Below, in pieces: positions 16,328 through 24,804 of a stretch of 45,956 nt of DNA (position 1 is the stretch's first letter; every line of letters begins with the position of its first letter). Below the pieces are notes generated by a model. That model was not told where the DNA came from and ran no database searches. It saw only the letters and a program-made list of their open reading frames with translations. A program made the position numbers and the translations under genes. The stretch comes from CAZEBW01 sp964510205 (lineage in GTDB: Bacteria; Chloroflexota; Anaerolineae; VGOG01): assembly GCA_964510205.1 (NCBI GenBank), contig CAZEBW010000025.1, positions 1 through 45,956 on the forward strand. Direction: 5' to 3'.

Positions 16328-17596
16328 TCAGTCTGGAACCCGCTTACCCAAAATCCGCCACAACTCCTCGTGGCTGGTCATGCCGGCCACGGCGTCCACA
16401 AACTCCTTGAGGGAAGCGCTCTCCCGCCGCAGACGCTGCAACGCCTCCCCGATGGAAACCACAGAGGTGGGGCCGGTGGCGTAGGCGCCATGAAAGGCGA
16501 AGTAGGCCTGGTTCAGCTTCCTGATGTAGTAGCCCTTAGACACGAGGAAGCGGCGTCGCTCTTCCATGTACGCCTCGGCCTCCTCCACCTTGCCCTGGGC
16601 CAGCATTTCGTCCACGGTCAGCCTGATGCGCCTCATCTCGCGGTTGAACTCGGACTCGACGGGCTCAGGTGGCGGCTGCGCTTCCTCTTCCTGCCTTTTT
16701 TCGACCAGGGGAGGGGGTGCTACTGTGTAGCCTAGCTCAGGATAGAAGCGGGCGATGACCAAGCCGCCAATCTCGTCGCCGACGATTGAAGCCACGGTTT
16801 CGTTGATGGTTCTCATCTGCGGACTGGCATCGTAGCGCCAGCCCAGCGGCCTGAAGAACAGGTAGCCGTGAACCCACTCGTGGACAGCGACATTGACGAT
16901 GTAATTCAGGGAAGCCGCTTCCATTACCATCGTTGGATAGGCCGACAACCCCCCGACGCCTACGGTTAACGATGACACGCCAAACGTCTCGTCAATTTCC
17001 TCCTCAATGGCCTCTCGTATGTCTAGGTCCAGACCGTGCTCGAGATAGATTCCTTTCCTAACCCATATCTCCTCACGGGGGGAGATGACCAGGTAGATGG
17101 GCAGTTGCTCGAACTGGAACTTGACTGGAGGCCAGACGATGCCCAGGGTTTCCAGGTTTTGAGAGACCAGAATCCGAGCAATCTGCCCCTCCAGAATAGC
17201 CTCCACTTGGCCCTGTTTCTCAGCCTGGCGCTGTCTCAACTCCTGCAGCTCCTGGCGCAGGGGGAGTGCGGCAGCCGCCGGATCGTCTTCCACGGTGCTG
17301 TAGGTCTGCTGGATGCTCCCCTCCAATTGACCGATCCGCCCAAGCAGGGAGACGTAGTCAAGGACAACGGCTTTCTTTTCTTCTTCGCTCAAGTGTCTCG
17401 TCGGGTCAGTCACCATCTGATCGAGCTTCCGAGTGATGGCCCCGGCCTCCCACCTGGCAAAGCTGAACTGGTAACCGGCCACCACTGCCCCTACCCTGTG
17501 ATCGAAGATACGATAGGGCGGGATGACACTGCTTTGCAGGAAGGTTAACAAGAGAAAGAGAATTGCCAAAACGACTCTTGCCACTTTCTTGAGCAT
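16328..17596 (-). CDS. Membrane-anchored HExxH metalloprotease
   Basis: 422 aa with one N-terminal membrane segment (residues about 6-25), a charged helical region with coiled-coil character (about 85-140) and a predicted extracytoplasmic body. HEWVH at 239-243 is the zinc-binding HExxH motif, and NETVASIVGDE (265-275), about 23 residues on, offers the third glutamate ligand in the gluzincin arrangement. A Glu-Pro-rich linker near 300 precedes a helical tail. The sequence supports a zinc peptidase; the substrate is unknown. It has its own promoter (TTGACA/TATTAT) and is isolated by terminators on both sides. Confidence 0.8.
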   Translation of the reverse strand: MLKKVARVVLAILFLLLTFLQSSVIPPYRIFDHRVGAVVAGYQFSFARWEAGAITRKLDQMVTDPTRHLSEEEKKAVVLDYVSLLGRIGQLEGSIQQTYSTVEDDPAAAALPLRQELQELRQRQAEKQGQVEAILEGQIARILVSQNLETLGIVWPPVKFQFEQLPIYLVISPREEIWVRKGIYLEHGLDLDIREAIEEEIDETFGVSSLTVGVGGLSAYPTMVMEAASLNYIVNVAVHEWVHGYLFFRPLGWRYDASPQMRTINETVASIVGDEIGGLVIARFYPELGYTVAPPPLVEKRQEEEAQPPPEPVESEFNREMRRIRLTVDEMLAQGKVEEAEAYMEERRRFLVSKGYYIRKLNQAYFAFHGAYATGPTSVVSIGEALQRLRRESASLKEFVDAVAGMTSHEELWRILGKRVPD

Positions 17597-17638
17597 TCTC
17601 AGCGCCTTTCACCATTCTGTGATGTATCCACCAAAGAA

Positions 17639-17666
17639 ATAATACCGCATGTTCAGCAATTGTCAA
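17639..17666 (-). promoter_or_regulatory. Promoter of the metalloprotease gene
   Basis: On the minus strand TTGACA (17666-17661) and TATTAT (17644-17639) are separated by 16 bp, about 45 nt upstream of the start at 17596. Confidence 0.65.
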
Positions 17667-17681
17667 ATGAACAGCCCAATC

Positions 17682-17716
17682 AAAAAGAGCCCTCAGAGTT
17701 CATGAGGGCTCTTTTT
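17682..17716 (-). terminator. Terminator at end of ECF transporter operon
   Basis: 14-bp perfect stem (17682-17695 / 17703-17716) with A5/T5 edges and a 7-nt loop, 30 nt beyond the stop of the ECF T gene. It separates the ECF group from the promoter of the metalloprotease gene. Confidence 0.85.
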
Positions 17717-17746
17717 GACGTAGGTTGGTACGCTTGTTGAGCGCGC

Positions 17747-18616
17747 CTAGCCTGCCCAGGCCAGTGCCCAGTCGGGCACCCAGAGCTGGCCGAAGCCAAA
17801 GAGGGACAAGACCACCGAGAAGATCAGGAGCAGCACTGCCAGCGCGATCAGCACGTAGTCGCGCCGCCGGTAGCGCAATTGCTCCAGCCAGGTGCGCGGG
17901 CCGACGCCGAACGCGCGCAGGTCCATCGCATCTATGATGTCCTCGCTGCCGGCGATGGCGTGGATGGTGACCGGCACGATCAACGGAGCCAGTTTGCGCA
18001 CCTGGGTGATCAGCCCGCCGCCCAGCTTCTCGAGCTCGTATCCGCGGGCACGCTGGGCGTCCATCGTCAACTGAAAATCGCGTCCCAGGGTGGGGATGAA
18101 GCGCATGGTCAGTTCCATGGCGTAGGCGATTTTGTCCGGCAGCCCCAACCCGTGGAAAGTGACGCCGTAGTGGGCCGGATTCAGCGAGTAGGGGATCAGG
18201 ATGGTCATGCTGGCCAGGCTGAACACCCGCACCAGTTGGCTGAGTGCGTAGAAGGTGCGCTCGGTGGTGATGTTGAGTGTCGGTCGCCAGCCGAAGATGG
18301 TGAACGGCGCGCTTAGGCTGGTGATCAGGTGCTCATCGGCGTAGAACTCCACCCCGCCACGCCCGGTGATGAACGTCAACAGGGAGAAGAAGACCACGAA
18401 CCCGCCCATGAACAGCCAGACGCGGCGCGTCTCGCGCCACGTGATCCCCGACGTGAAGACCGCCACCAGGGCGATGATGAGGAGTGGGGCTAGAAAGCGC
18501 AGGTCCCAGAACATGACCGAGGCGACCATGAAGCAGCCGTAGAAGATGATCCACGCCCGCGGGTCGAAGCTCTGGATCAACGATTTTCGCTTGCGATAGC
18601 GCCAGGTTACCAGCAT
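17747..18616 (-). CDS. ecfT: ECF transporter transmembrane component T
   Basis: 289 aa with about five hydrophobic segments and the two conserved coupling motifs of EcfT proteins: AQRARGYE and MDLRAFGVG, both of the A-R-G/R-A-F-G type that contact the ATPases. It joins the S component to the ATPase in the energy-coupling-factor vitamin transporter. It is the last gene of a minus-strand group S-component/ATPase, 52 nt after the S gene with a 15-bp hairpin between them. Confidence 0.9.
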   Translation of the reverse strand: MLVTWRYRKRKSLIQSFDPRAWIIFYGCFMVASVMFWDLRFLAPLLIIALVAVFTSGITWRETRRVWLFMGGFVVFFSLLTFITGRGGVEFYADEHLITSLSAPFTIFGWRPTLNITTERTFYALSQLVRVFSLASMTILIPYSLNPAHYGVTFHGLGLPDKIAYAMELTMRFIPTLGRDFQLTMDAQRARGYELEKLGGGLITQVRKLAPLIVPVTIHAIAGSEDIIDAMDLRAFGVGPRTWLEQLRYRRRDYVLIALAVLLLIFSVVLSLFGFGQLWVPDWALAWAG

Positions 18617-18630
18617 CGCTCCACCGCCTT

Positions 18631-18663
18631 AGAAACCAGGTTTCTTTGAGAAACCTGGTTTCT
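18631..18663. repeat. Perfect 15-bp palindrome between ECF S and T genes
   Basis: AGAAACCAGGTTTCT (18631-18645) is exactly inverted at 18649-18663 with a 3-nt loop. There is no T-tract. This AGAAACC(T/A)GGTTTCT repeat is one I associate with dispersed palindromes in related genomes. Sitting inside an operon it may alter mRNA stability or the ratio of T to S product. Confidence 0.7.
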
Positions 18664-18668
18664 GACTC

Positions 18669-19601
18669 TTACCGCCCGGCCTGCCGCTGGACGGCGGCGT
18701 AGGCTGCCACGAGGATGGGCACCAGGATGGCGGCGAAGATCAGGTTGGGTCCGGCCGCCGGCAGGAACTCTCCCACGATGGCCACGGCGGGCGAGAAGCC
18801 GTTGATCCAGATGTCGGATATGGCGGCGAAGCCGATGCCGATGAGGTTGCCCAACATGCTCCAGGTCACCGCGGCCGCCACGTCAATGTTCTGGCCGAAG
18901 GCGAAGCGGACGACGAGCACCAGCACAAAGCCGACCACAGCCGAAAGGGCGGCAAACGAGGTGATGGTGGCGTCACCGAAGATGCCCGCGTCTGGGTCGA
19001 AGAACATCATGTTGGCCAGGCTGGGATTGAGGAGCCAGAACAGGGTGGCTATGGCGGCCAGCACGGCGCTGATGATGAGCACTGTGTTGATGCCCTTCTT
19101 CTTGTCGGGGAAGAGGAGGGCCATGCCGGCGATCATGCCCACCAGTCCGTTGCCCACGCTCCACTGGGGTGAGAGGCCGAAGCCGGTCAGTGCGTCGCCA
19201 AACATGTTGCCCACCGCGCCGGTGAAGAAGCCCACCGTCGGCCCAAAGGCGTAGCCGAAGAACATGGGGATGGCGATGGCGGGCCGCAGCGCGACCTGGC
19301 TGACTGACGGCACGGCAAAGACGGTGCCGTTGAAGAGATAGGAGAACACGGCGTACAGTGCTGCGCCGATGGCCATGTACACCACCTCGCGGGTGCCCAC
19401 TTCCCACACCCCGCTTTCGCGCGTGAACCAGTAGACCAGGAAGACGATGAGGAGGCCGATGCCTACGAACACGAAGCGCAGCAGGGCGGTTTCATCCAGT
19501 TGGAGATTTTCGTTCATCGCCCCTCCGATCCACGCTACCAACAAGAAGATGGCCAGAACGGCGACGAGCGCAGCGATCACGGAAAGCAATTTGCGGTCCA
19601 T
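18669..19601 (-). CDS. ECF transporter substrate-binding component S
   Basis: 310 aa; AAGGAGG lies 7 nt before ATG 19601. It has about eight membrane segments. Residues 75-185 carry the S-component signature region (EVVYMAIGAALYAVFSYLF; RPAIAIPMFFGYAFGPTVGF; GNMFGDALTGFG). The extra N-terminal pair of helices and a central insertion make it longer than a typical S protein (about 180-200 aa). The substrate cannot be named from sequence; no riboswitch that would reveal it was recognised in the leader. It belongs with the ATPase gene upstream and T gene downstream. Confidence 0.85.
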   Translation of the reverse strand: MDRKLLSVIAALVAVLAIFLLVAWIGGAMNENLQLDETALLRFVFVGIGLLIVFLVYWFTRESGVWEVGTREVVYMAIGAALYAVFSYLFNGTVFAVPSVSQVALRPAIAIPMFFGYAFGPTVGFFTGAVGNMFGDALTGFGLSPQWSVGNGLVGMIAGMALLFPDKKKGINTVLIISAVLAAIATLFWLLNPSLANMMFFDPDAGIFGDATITSFAALSAVVGFVLVLVVRFAFGQNIDVAAAVTWSMLGNLIGIGFAAISDIWINGFSPAVAIVGEFLPAAGPNLIFAAILVPILVAAYAAVQRQAGR

Positions 19602-19774
19602 TAGATTCCTCCTTTACGTTTGTGCATCTTGAAATCTCTTAGCCGTTTGGATTTCGCGCCGATTTGGTTACATAAACACCTCCTTTCTGCCAGTGTAGCG
19701 GGGCAACGAGTGACGGGTTAACGAGGTGCACGCGTCGCCTTGTTGCCTCATTGCCTCATCGCCTCACCCCGGCG
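19602..19774 (-). other. Leader between ECF ATPase and S gene, with start-stop ORF
   Basis: Read on the minus strand, the 173-nt gap holds tandem 'gaggcaat/gaggcgat' units (19737-19765) and a strong ribosome site AAAGGAGGTG (19686-19677) followed 3 nt later by ATG TAA (19673-19668), a one-codon start-stop unit, then the true S-gene ribosome site. No known riboswitch was recognised. Confidence 0.4.
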
Positions 19775-21394
19775 TCACACGTGAGCCAGCGCTTCGGCCC
19801 GCATAAAGCGCCCCGTCTGGGGCAGGCGCTCCAAGTTGGCCGCCAGCAGCGAGGTGGGCACAATGCGGCAGCGTTCCAGGAGGTCGTACTGGGCCAGCAC
19901 CTCCTGGGGCGGCCCGTCGGCGGCGATGCGCCCTTCGTAGACCAGGATCACGCGGTTGGCGTAGCAGACGGCCAAATCTATGTCGTGAGTGATGAACAAA
20001 ATGGCCTCGAAGTTCGGCAACTGCAAGATGGAGTCCATGAAAGCCATGTAGTTCTTGTAGTCCTGGCCGGCGGTAGGCTCGTCCATCACCAGGATTTTGG
20101 ACCGCATGGACATGATGGCCGCGATGCTGACCCGCTTCTGTTGGCCAAAGCTGAGAGCCAGGGGCGGGTACTCTTCCAGCCCACTGAGGTTCAGGATTCT
20201 CACTGCTTCGGCCACCGACTTGTCAATGGCCGCCTCGTCGTAGGCCAGGTTCTCGGGGCCGAAGGCCAGCTCCTTCTGCACGGTGGGGGCAAAGAGCATG
20301 TGGCTGGGACTCTGGAAAACGTAGCCCAGGGTCTTGGCGATTTCGGCCACGCTCAACTCGTGGGTATTCACTCCCTCCACCAGCACGCGCCCCGCCGTGG
20401 GCTTCAGCAGACCGATGGCGTGTTTGACCAGCGTGGTCTTGCCGGCCCCATTGGGTCCCAAGATGGCCACGACGTCGCCGCGATGGATGGTCAGGTTGAC
20501 GTCCTGGAGCACCAACGGCCCCTCCTCGTAGGCAAAGCTTACGTCCTGAAATTTCACCAGAGGCTCGCCCGTCTGCCCCTCCTTCCTCCCCCCAAAAGTT
20601 GGGGGGGAAAGAGGGGGGGCGTGGCGGGCCTGGGCGATGATCATCGGGGCGGGCAGCTTGACCTCGTGATAGTCCACTGCCCGTTGGAGGCCCGCCGTGG
20701 GGCCAAGATAGCGCAGTTGGCCATCTGTCAGGTAGAGAGCCTTTTCTGGTTTGATCTTGAGAATGTCTTCGACGCGGTGCTCGACGATGAGGATGGCCCG
20801 CCCCTCGTCGGCCAGACGGCGGATGAGGCGCAGGGCCTCCTGTGCGCTGGCGGGATCGAGGCTGGCCAGGGGTTCGTCCAGAAGGAGGATAGAGGGTTGC
20901 ATGGATAGGATGCCAGCCAGGGCCACCTTCTGCTTCTCGCCGCCGGAGAGATAGAAGGTTTCCCGTCGCCGCAGGTGGCTGATGTCCAGGTAGTCCAGGG
21001 TCTCGTCTACGCGAGCGATGATTTCTGCCGCTGCCAGGCCCAGGTTCTCCGGCCCGAAGGCCACTTCGTTGACCACGCGGCTGCCCAGGATCTGGCGCTC
21101 GGGGTCCTGCAGCACCGTGCCCACGATCTGGGAGATGGCCGCCAGGGATTTACCGCTGGTCTCCTCTCCGTGCAGGTAGACCCGCCCCTCCAGCTCCCCC
21201 CTGTAGCTGTGGGGGATGAGGCCATTCAGGCAGCGGATCAAAGTGGTTTTGCCGCCGCCGCTGGTCCCGGCCACCAGCATGATCTGCCCGGCCTCCAGTT
21301 CAAAGGAGATGTCTCGCAGGGCATAATCGGGCCGTTCGCGATATTTGAAGGAGAGATTCTCCACGACTAGAGCAGGAGCAAGTCTGTCACCCAA
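19775..21394 (-). CDS. Fused double ECF ATPase (two ABC domains)
   Basis: 539 aa from a TTG start with GAGAGGTG upstream. The first ABC domain has Walker A GTSGGGKTT (43-51), signature LSGGEKQ (148-154), Walker B ILLLDEP and EHR in the switch position. The second has Walker A GPNGAGKTT (312-320), degenerate signature LSFGQQKR, Walker B ILVMDEP and THD. It powers the ECF transporter encoded just downstream. The linker (residues about 256-273, RHAPPLSPPTFGGRKEG) is encoded by a C/G palindrome of a dispersed repeat inserted in frame; it lies between folded domains, where it should be tolerated. Confidence 0.9.
   Translation of the reverse strand: MGDRLAPALVVENLSFKYRERPDYALRDISFELEAGQIMLVAGTSGGGKTTLIRCLNGLIPHSYRGELEGRVYLHGEETSGKSLAAISQIVGTVLQDPERQILGSRVVNEVAFGPENLGLAAAEIIARVDETLDYLDISHLRRRETFYLSGGEKQKVALAGILSMQPSILLLDEPLASLDPASAQEALRLIRRLADEGRAILIVEHRVEDILKIKPEKALYLTDGQLRYLGPTAGLQRAVDYHEVKLPAPMIIAQARHAPPLSPPTFGGRKEGQTGEPLVKFQDVSFAYEEGPLVLQDVNLTIHRGDVVAILGPNGAGKTTLVKHAIGLLKPTAGRVLVEGVNTHELSVAEIAKTLGYVFQSPSHMLFAPTVQKELAFGPENLAYDEAAIDKSVAEAVRILNLSGLEEYPPLALSFGQQKRVSIAAIMSMRSKILVMDEPTAGQDYKNYMAFMDSILQLPNFEAILFITHDIDLAVCYANRVILVYEGRIAADGPPQEVLAQYDLLERCRIVPTSLLAANLERLPQTGRFMRAEALAHV
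20588..20606. repeat. In-frame C6/G6 palindrome inside the ECF ATPase
   Basis: CCCCCCAA (20588-20595) pairs with TTGGGGGG (20599-20606), flanked by imperfectly matching purine/pyrimidine arms (about 20576-20620). The related hairpin at 28735-28754 also lies in frame in another gene. Confidence 0.65.
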
Positions 21395-21445
21395 GTGTCA
21401 CCTCTCATAATAGATAACCCTGTGGAGGGATGAAAGTTGCGTTCG

Positions 21446-22534
21446 CTACGGAATGTGACGCCACCTGCTGCCCTCCGGCCCCAGTTCCCACACGCCGCCG
21501 TCTAGGGCCTTGATGTAGGTGAGGTTGTACTTGGGCCGCGAGGTGCGCTGGATGGCCGTCTGATAGCCCTGTTCCTGGTTCACCGCCCAGCCCAGCCGGT
21601 CGCGGACGCCGGGCTCCTCTCGCCAAATCAGGCCGAAGCCCCGCACCGGCTGATAGAATCCCGCTGGCGGCACGATGCTGGGGTCTGACACTGGCTGGCC
21701 CTCGTCCCATTGATCCAGGAAGGTCTTGAAAGCGGGCTGCAGGCCGTCGTCGAACAGCACATAGATGAAATCCTCGGCCTGGTTCCACAGCATCAGGCCG
21801 TGCTCAAAGTGCTGCTCCGCCCCGTCGGTGAAAATCGGGGGGCTGCTGGGACACTCGTCTGGAGCAGGGGAGAAGAACCAGGTATCCGGACAGCGCAGGT
21901 TCACTTGCAGCGTGGCCTGAGCCACGCGCTCCGCCTCGTCGAGGACGAAAAGCACGAACCCCTCCCAGTTGCGCGATTCGGCCGGAATGGCATATTCCAT
22001 CGAGCCGCTGGGCGCCACTTCCCACCAGCCGTTGAGCTGACCGCTGTTCATCAGGCGGTACAGTGTGGCCTTGCTGCCGCCCGTAGATTCCCATTGCAGG
22101 ATTATAGTGTCCCCTGGATCGGCCTCGGTCACGTTGGCTCGGAAGTAGGCGATGACCGGGCCTTCCTCCGCCTTTGGGCTGGGCGGGGGCGTAGCTGTTG
22201 GCGTTGGCAGGGGTGTAGACGTTGCCGTCGGCGTAGGAGTCACTGTGGGCACGGGTGTTGGGGTGTCAGTCGGTAGTGGCGTCGGCGTTGGCGTGGCCGT
22301 CGGCGCCGGCGTTGAGGTCGGCTCTGGCGTAGGGGCGGCCAGCGCCGTCGCTGTTGGGGTGCTAGTGGGCATCGTCGTAGGAGTGAGGGTCAACGTGGCG
22401 GGTGAGGTCGCTGTGACGGTGGCCGCAGGCAGCTCGGCCACAGGCGTAGCCGTCGGAGCGGGCGCTGCACACGCCGCCAGCAACAAAATGCCCCAGCACG
22501 CTATGACGGTTCTGTTCAGCAGTAGAGGCTTCAT
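21446..22534 (-). CDS. Lipoprotein with Thr-Pro linker
   Basis: 362 aa from ATG 22534; an upstream GTG at 22564 is possible but would add a repeat-derived sequence before the signal. The lipobox LLAAC (about residue 22) marks a lipid-anchored exported protein. Residues about 25-125 are a Thr/Pro/Ala linker. The folded part starts VIAYFRANVTEADPGDTIILQW, an Ig-like strand pattern, and continues with Trp-rich segments (GFGLIWREEPGVRDRLGW). No enzyme motif is seen. It lies 51 nt upstream of the ECF ATPase and may be cotranscribed; a role in uptake is only inferred from position. Confidence 0.8.
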   Translation of the reverse strand: MKPLLLNRTVIACWGILLLAACAAPAPTATPVAELPAATVTATSPATLTLTPTTMPTSTPTATALAAPTPEPTSTPAPTATPTPTPLPTDTPTPVPTVTPTPTATSTPLPTPTATPPPSPKAEEGPVIAYFRANVTEADPGDTIILQWESTGGSKATLYRLMNSGQLNGWWEVAPSGSMEYAIPAESRNWEGFVLFVLDEAERVAQATLQVNLRCPDTWFFSPAPDECPSSPPIFTDGAEQHFEHGLMLWNQAEDFIYVLFDDGLQPAFKTFLDQWDEGQPVSDPSIVPPAGFYQPVRGFGLIWREEPGVRDRLGWAVNQEQGYQTAIQRTSRPKYNLTYIKALDGGVWELGPEGSRWRHIP

Positions 22535-22591
22535 GCCCTCAATCCTTCGAATCGCTGCCTGCACTGAACTCCGCTGAGCTTGCTGTGGACG

Positions 22592-23323
22592 TCATCTTCC
22601 AGCGCCATCAGCGATCTCAATCCTTGGGCCATGCAGGTTGCTTTCCAGACCAGAGGGAAAGCGCAGGTAGGTCTCGGTGGCCGCCGCTAGGTTAGAATAG
22701 ACACCCCGGTAGGCTGGGGGCAGCAGCGCCGCTATCTGGTACATGATCTCGTCCACCATCTGCTGGCGCACCTGGTGGGTCACCTTGGCCCCGCCAGCGT
22801 CCAGGTAGAACGGTTGGCCGACCACGATGTGAAAGTCGGTGCGGCGCAGTCGCGGCAAGTTGTGCCAGAAGCGTTCGCCCCCGTAGTAGACCACGGGCAG
22901 CAGGGGCGCGCCGCTGCGCAGTGCCAGAAACGTGACGCCGGGGCGGCCCGGCTGCAATCGCCCGTGACCGCTGCGAGTGCCCTCCGGGGCCACGGCCAGG
23001 ATGCGGCCCGCCTCCAGCGCCTTCAGCGCCTGGCGGAGAGCAGCCATGTCGGCCTGGCCTCGGCGGAGCGGGATGGCTCCCCACAGGTCGGCCAACAGCC
23101 GAAGCGCGGGATTGTCCCACGTCTCGGCTTTGGCAAAGCCTGCCATGGGACGCGGTTCGAGGTGGGTGTAGAGCAGGGGCACTTCCAGGAAATTGACGTG
23201 GTTGGCGACCATGATGAGCGGCCCTCGATCCGGTACCCGCGCCAACTGCGCATCTTCCACGCGGCATAGAGTGTCAATCAGGCCCTTGACGGTCGAGGTC
23301 ACCACCCGATAAGCCAGCGTCAT
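22592..23323 (-). CDS. PlsC-like lysophospholipid acyltransferase
   Basis: 243 aa. The acyltransferase block I is NHVNFLE (41-47): His42 is followed at the usual spacing by Glu47 instead of the canonical Asp (HX4D becomes HX4E). Block III PEGTRS (113-118) and the downstream ALRSGAPLLPVVYYGG segment fit the family. It would transfer acyl chains to a glycerophosphate-type acceptor at the membrane. Its start overlaps the stop of the lipid kinase gene by 4 bp (ATGA), so the two are translationally coupled and probably act in one phospholipid or glycolipid pathway. Confidence 0.85.
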   Translation of the reverse strand: MTLAYRVVTSTVKGLIDTLCRVEDAQLARVPDRGPLIMVANHVNFLEVPLLYTHLEPRPMAGFAKAETWDNPALRLLADLWGAIPLRRGQADMAALRQALKALEAGRILAVAPEGTRSGHGRLQPGRPGVTFLALRSGAPLLPVVYYGGERFWHNLPRLRRTDFHIVVGQPFYLDAGGAKVTHQVRQQMVDEIMYQIAALLPPAYRGVYSNLAAATETYLRFPSGLESNLHGPRIEIADGAGR

Positions 23324-24273
23324 TCTGCCGCCTCCGGTGGCTGGCAGATGATCTCAATCTGGCGCGGCAGTATCTCTAACTCCAGGCGCCGTCCGTCGGT
23401 GCACAGCGTCTCCCCGTCGGCGTGGGCGGGCAGCACCCCTTCGACGGCGGTGACGATGACGCGCTGCGCCTGCCCCGTGCGGATCGGCTCCTGAGTCGCT
23501 TGCGTGCCTCGCAGGAAGTGGGGGATGAGGCCGAAGATGCGGGCTCGGCTCACCTGGCGGGCGATGCACAGGTCGAACCGGCCATCGTCGGCCTGGCCCT
23601 GCGGAGCCATCATGAAACCGCCCCCCATCCGCCGCCCGTTCATGATGGAGACCATCAGCGCGGGTTGGGTGATGGCGAGATTCTCCGCCGTCTGCTCCCC
23701 GTACTCAATGGTGACCAGCGGGGCCTGGTAGTACAGGAAGATGGTCTTGAGCACGGCCACCAAGTAAGATGGAAAGCCGTGCAGCCGAGTCATTTTGACC
23801 GCCTCAAACCCAACCACGGCGTCGAAGCCAATGCCCACCCCGTTGCCGAAGTAGCGGCCCTCCGGATAGAGGCCGCCGACCACCCGCCCGACGTCCATGG
23901 CGCGCCGCTGCCCCTGGGCCAGCGTCTGGCAGCCGCTTTTCAGGTCAGTCGGAATGCCCACGCCGTAGGCGAAGTCGTTGCCCCGCCCGACGCACAGGAT
24001 GCCCATGGCGCACGCGCCTGCGCCGGCCTGTTTAGCGCGCATTAGGCCGTTGAGCACCTCGTTGGCCGTGCCGTCGCCGCCCACGGCGACCACAGCGTCA
24101 TATCCTGCGGCCACGGCTTGCTGAGCCAGGTCGGCCGCGTGCCAGGGGGCTTCGGTGCGCACCAGGTCGAAATCCAGGCCATGCCCGCTCAGCATCCGTT
24201 CGATTTCAGGGATGGCCCGTTCGCCAGCGCCTCGACCGGCGGTGGGGTTGACGATGAGTTTGTAGGTGGTCAT
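23320..24273 (-). CDS. Diacylglycerol/lipid kinase family protein (DagK/YegS-type)
   Basis: 317 aa with VNPTAGRG at residues 8-15, the nucleotide motif GGDGT at 65-69 followed by NEVLNGL, and CVGRGNDFA downstream, all diagnostic of the DAGK catalytic domain. It phosphorylates a lipid such as diacylglycerol with ATP at the inner membrane face. The ribosome site GAGGAAA precedes ATG 24273. It is coupled by a 4-bp overlap to the PlsC-like gene. Confidence 0.9.
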   Translation of the reverse strand: MTTYKLIVNPTAGRGAGERAIPEIERMLSGHGLDFDLVRTEAPWHAADLAQQAVAAGYDAVVAVGGDGTANEVLNGLMRAKQAGAGACAMGILCVGRGNDFAYGVGIPTDLKSGCQTLAQGQRRAMDVGRVVGGLYPEGRYFGNGVGIGFDAVVGFEAVKMTRLHGFPSYLVAVLKTIFLYYQAPLVTIEYGEQTAENLAITQPALMVSIMNGRRMGGGFMMAPQGQADDGRFDLCIARQVSRARIFGLIPHFLRGTQATQEPIRTGQAQRVIVTAVEGVLPAHADGETLCTDGRRLELEILPRQIEIICQPPEAAE

Positions 24274-24290
24274 GTCGTTTCCTCACTTTG

Positions 24291-24330
24291 GAATCGCTGA
24301 TTGCGCTGAACTTCGCTGAATTCGCTGAGG
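24291..24330. repeat. GCTGA-unit repeat
   Basis: gaatcgctgattgcgctgaa plus further gctgaa/gctgagg units fill the gap between the GxxExxY and lipid kinase genes. Related stretches lie at 24764-24833 (writing the end of the ADP-ribosylglycohydrolase gene) and about 22545-22582 (in front of the lipoprotein). Confidence 0.55.
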
Positions 24331-24738
24331 TTATCGTGTGCGCGCCGTTTCGTACACGATCCGCTTGATCTGCAACTGCTTGGCTCCGAAGTTGAGCAGC
24401 AGGGCCACTTTGTAGTCCGATGCCTTGAGGTAGGAGAGGGTCTGCACGAAGTCCACGTCTTCCAGGGCGGCTTTGGCCTTGATCTCGACCAGTACCTCAT
24501 CAACGACGAAGTCCACCCGTTTTCGACCGATCTTCCTCCCCTTGTAGTACACGTCAATCCACACCTCGCGGGAGAAATCCAATCCGTGGGCGGGAAACTC
24601 CAGGACCAGAGCGCGCTGATAGATGACCTCCTCGAAGCCTGGGCCGAGCACCTTGTGCACCACTTTGGCCGCTTTGATGATCCTGGCTGTGACCTCAGAT
24701 AGGGGGTATTCCTCGCGGACGTGCTGGGGCTTGATCAT
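24331..24738 (-). CDS. GxxExxY protein
   Basis: 135 aa; GAAAGGAG precedes ATG 24738. The name-giving motif is present as GFEEVIYQRAL (residues about 33-43), and the core has KRVDFVVDEVLVEIKAK, a D-...-ExK pattern like the PD-(D/E)xK nuclease fold. The family is widespread and of unknown function. Its stop codon directly abuts a GCTGA-type repeat (24291-24330). No toxin, phage or defence partner is adjacent. Confidence 0.85.
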   Translation of the reverse strand: MIKPQHVREEYPLSEVTARIIKAAKVVHKVLGPGFEEVIYQRALVLEFPAHGLDFSREVWIDVYYKGRKIGRKRVDFVVDEVLVEIKAKAALEDVDFVQTLSYLKASDYKVALLLNFGAKQLQIKRIVYETARTR

Positions 24739-24804
24739 ACGTCTCCTTTCAAGTTAAGATCTTCGAACCGTTGAACCCGCTGAGGACATCAGCCTGCAGC
24801 GACT

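Noticed and set aside
19602..19774. Vitamin riboswitch before the ECF S gene
   Set aside because: I could not find the conserved boxes of TPP, cobalamin, FMN or other known riboswitches; the space is mainly simple repeats.
19751..20908. 385-aa plus-strand ORF across the ECF ATPase
   Set aside because: It is the complement of a clear double ABC ATPase with all motifs on the minus strand.
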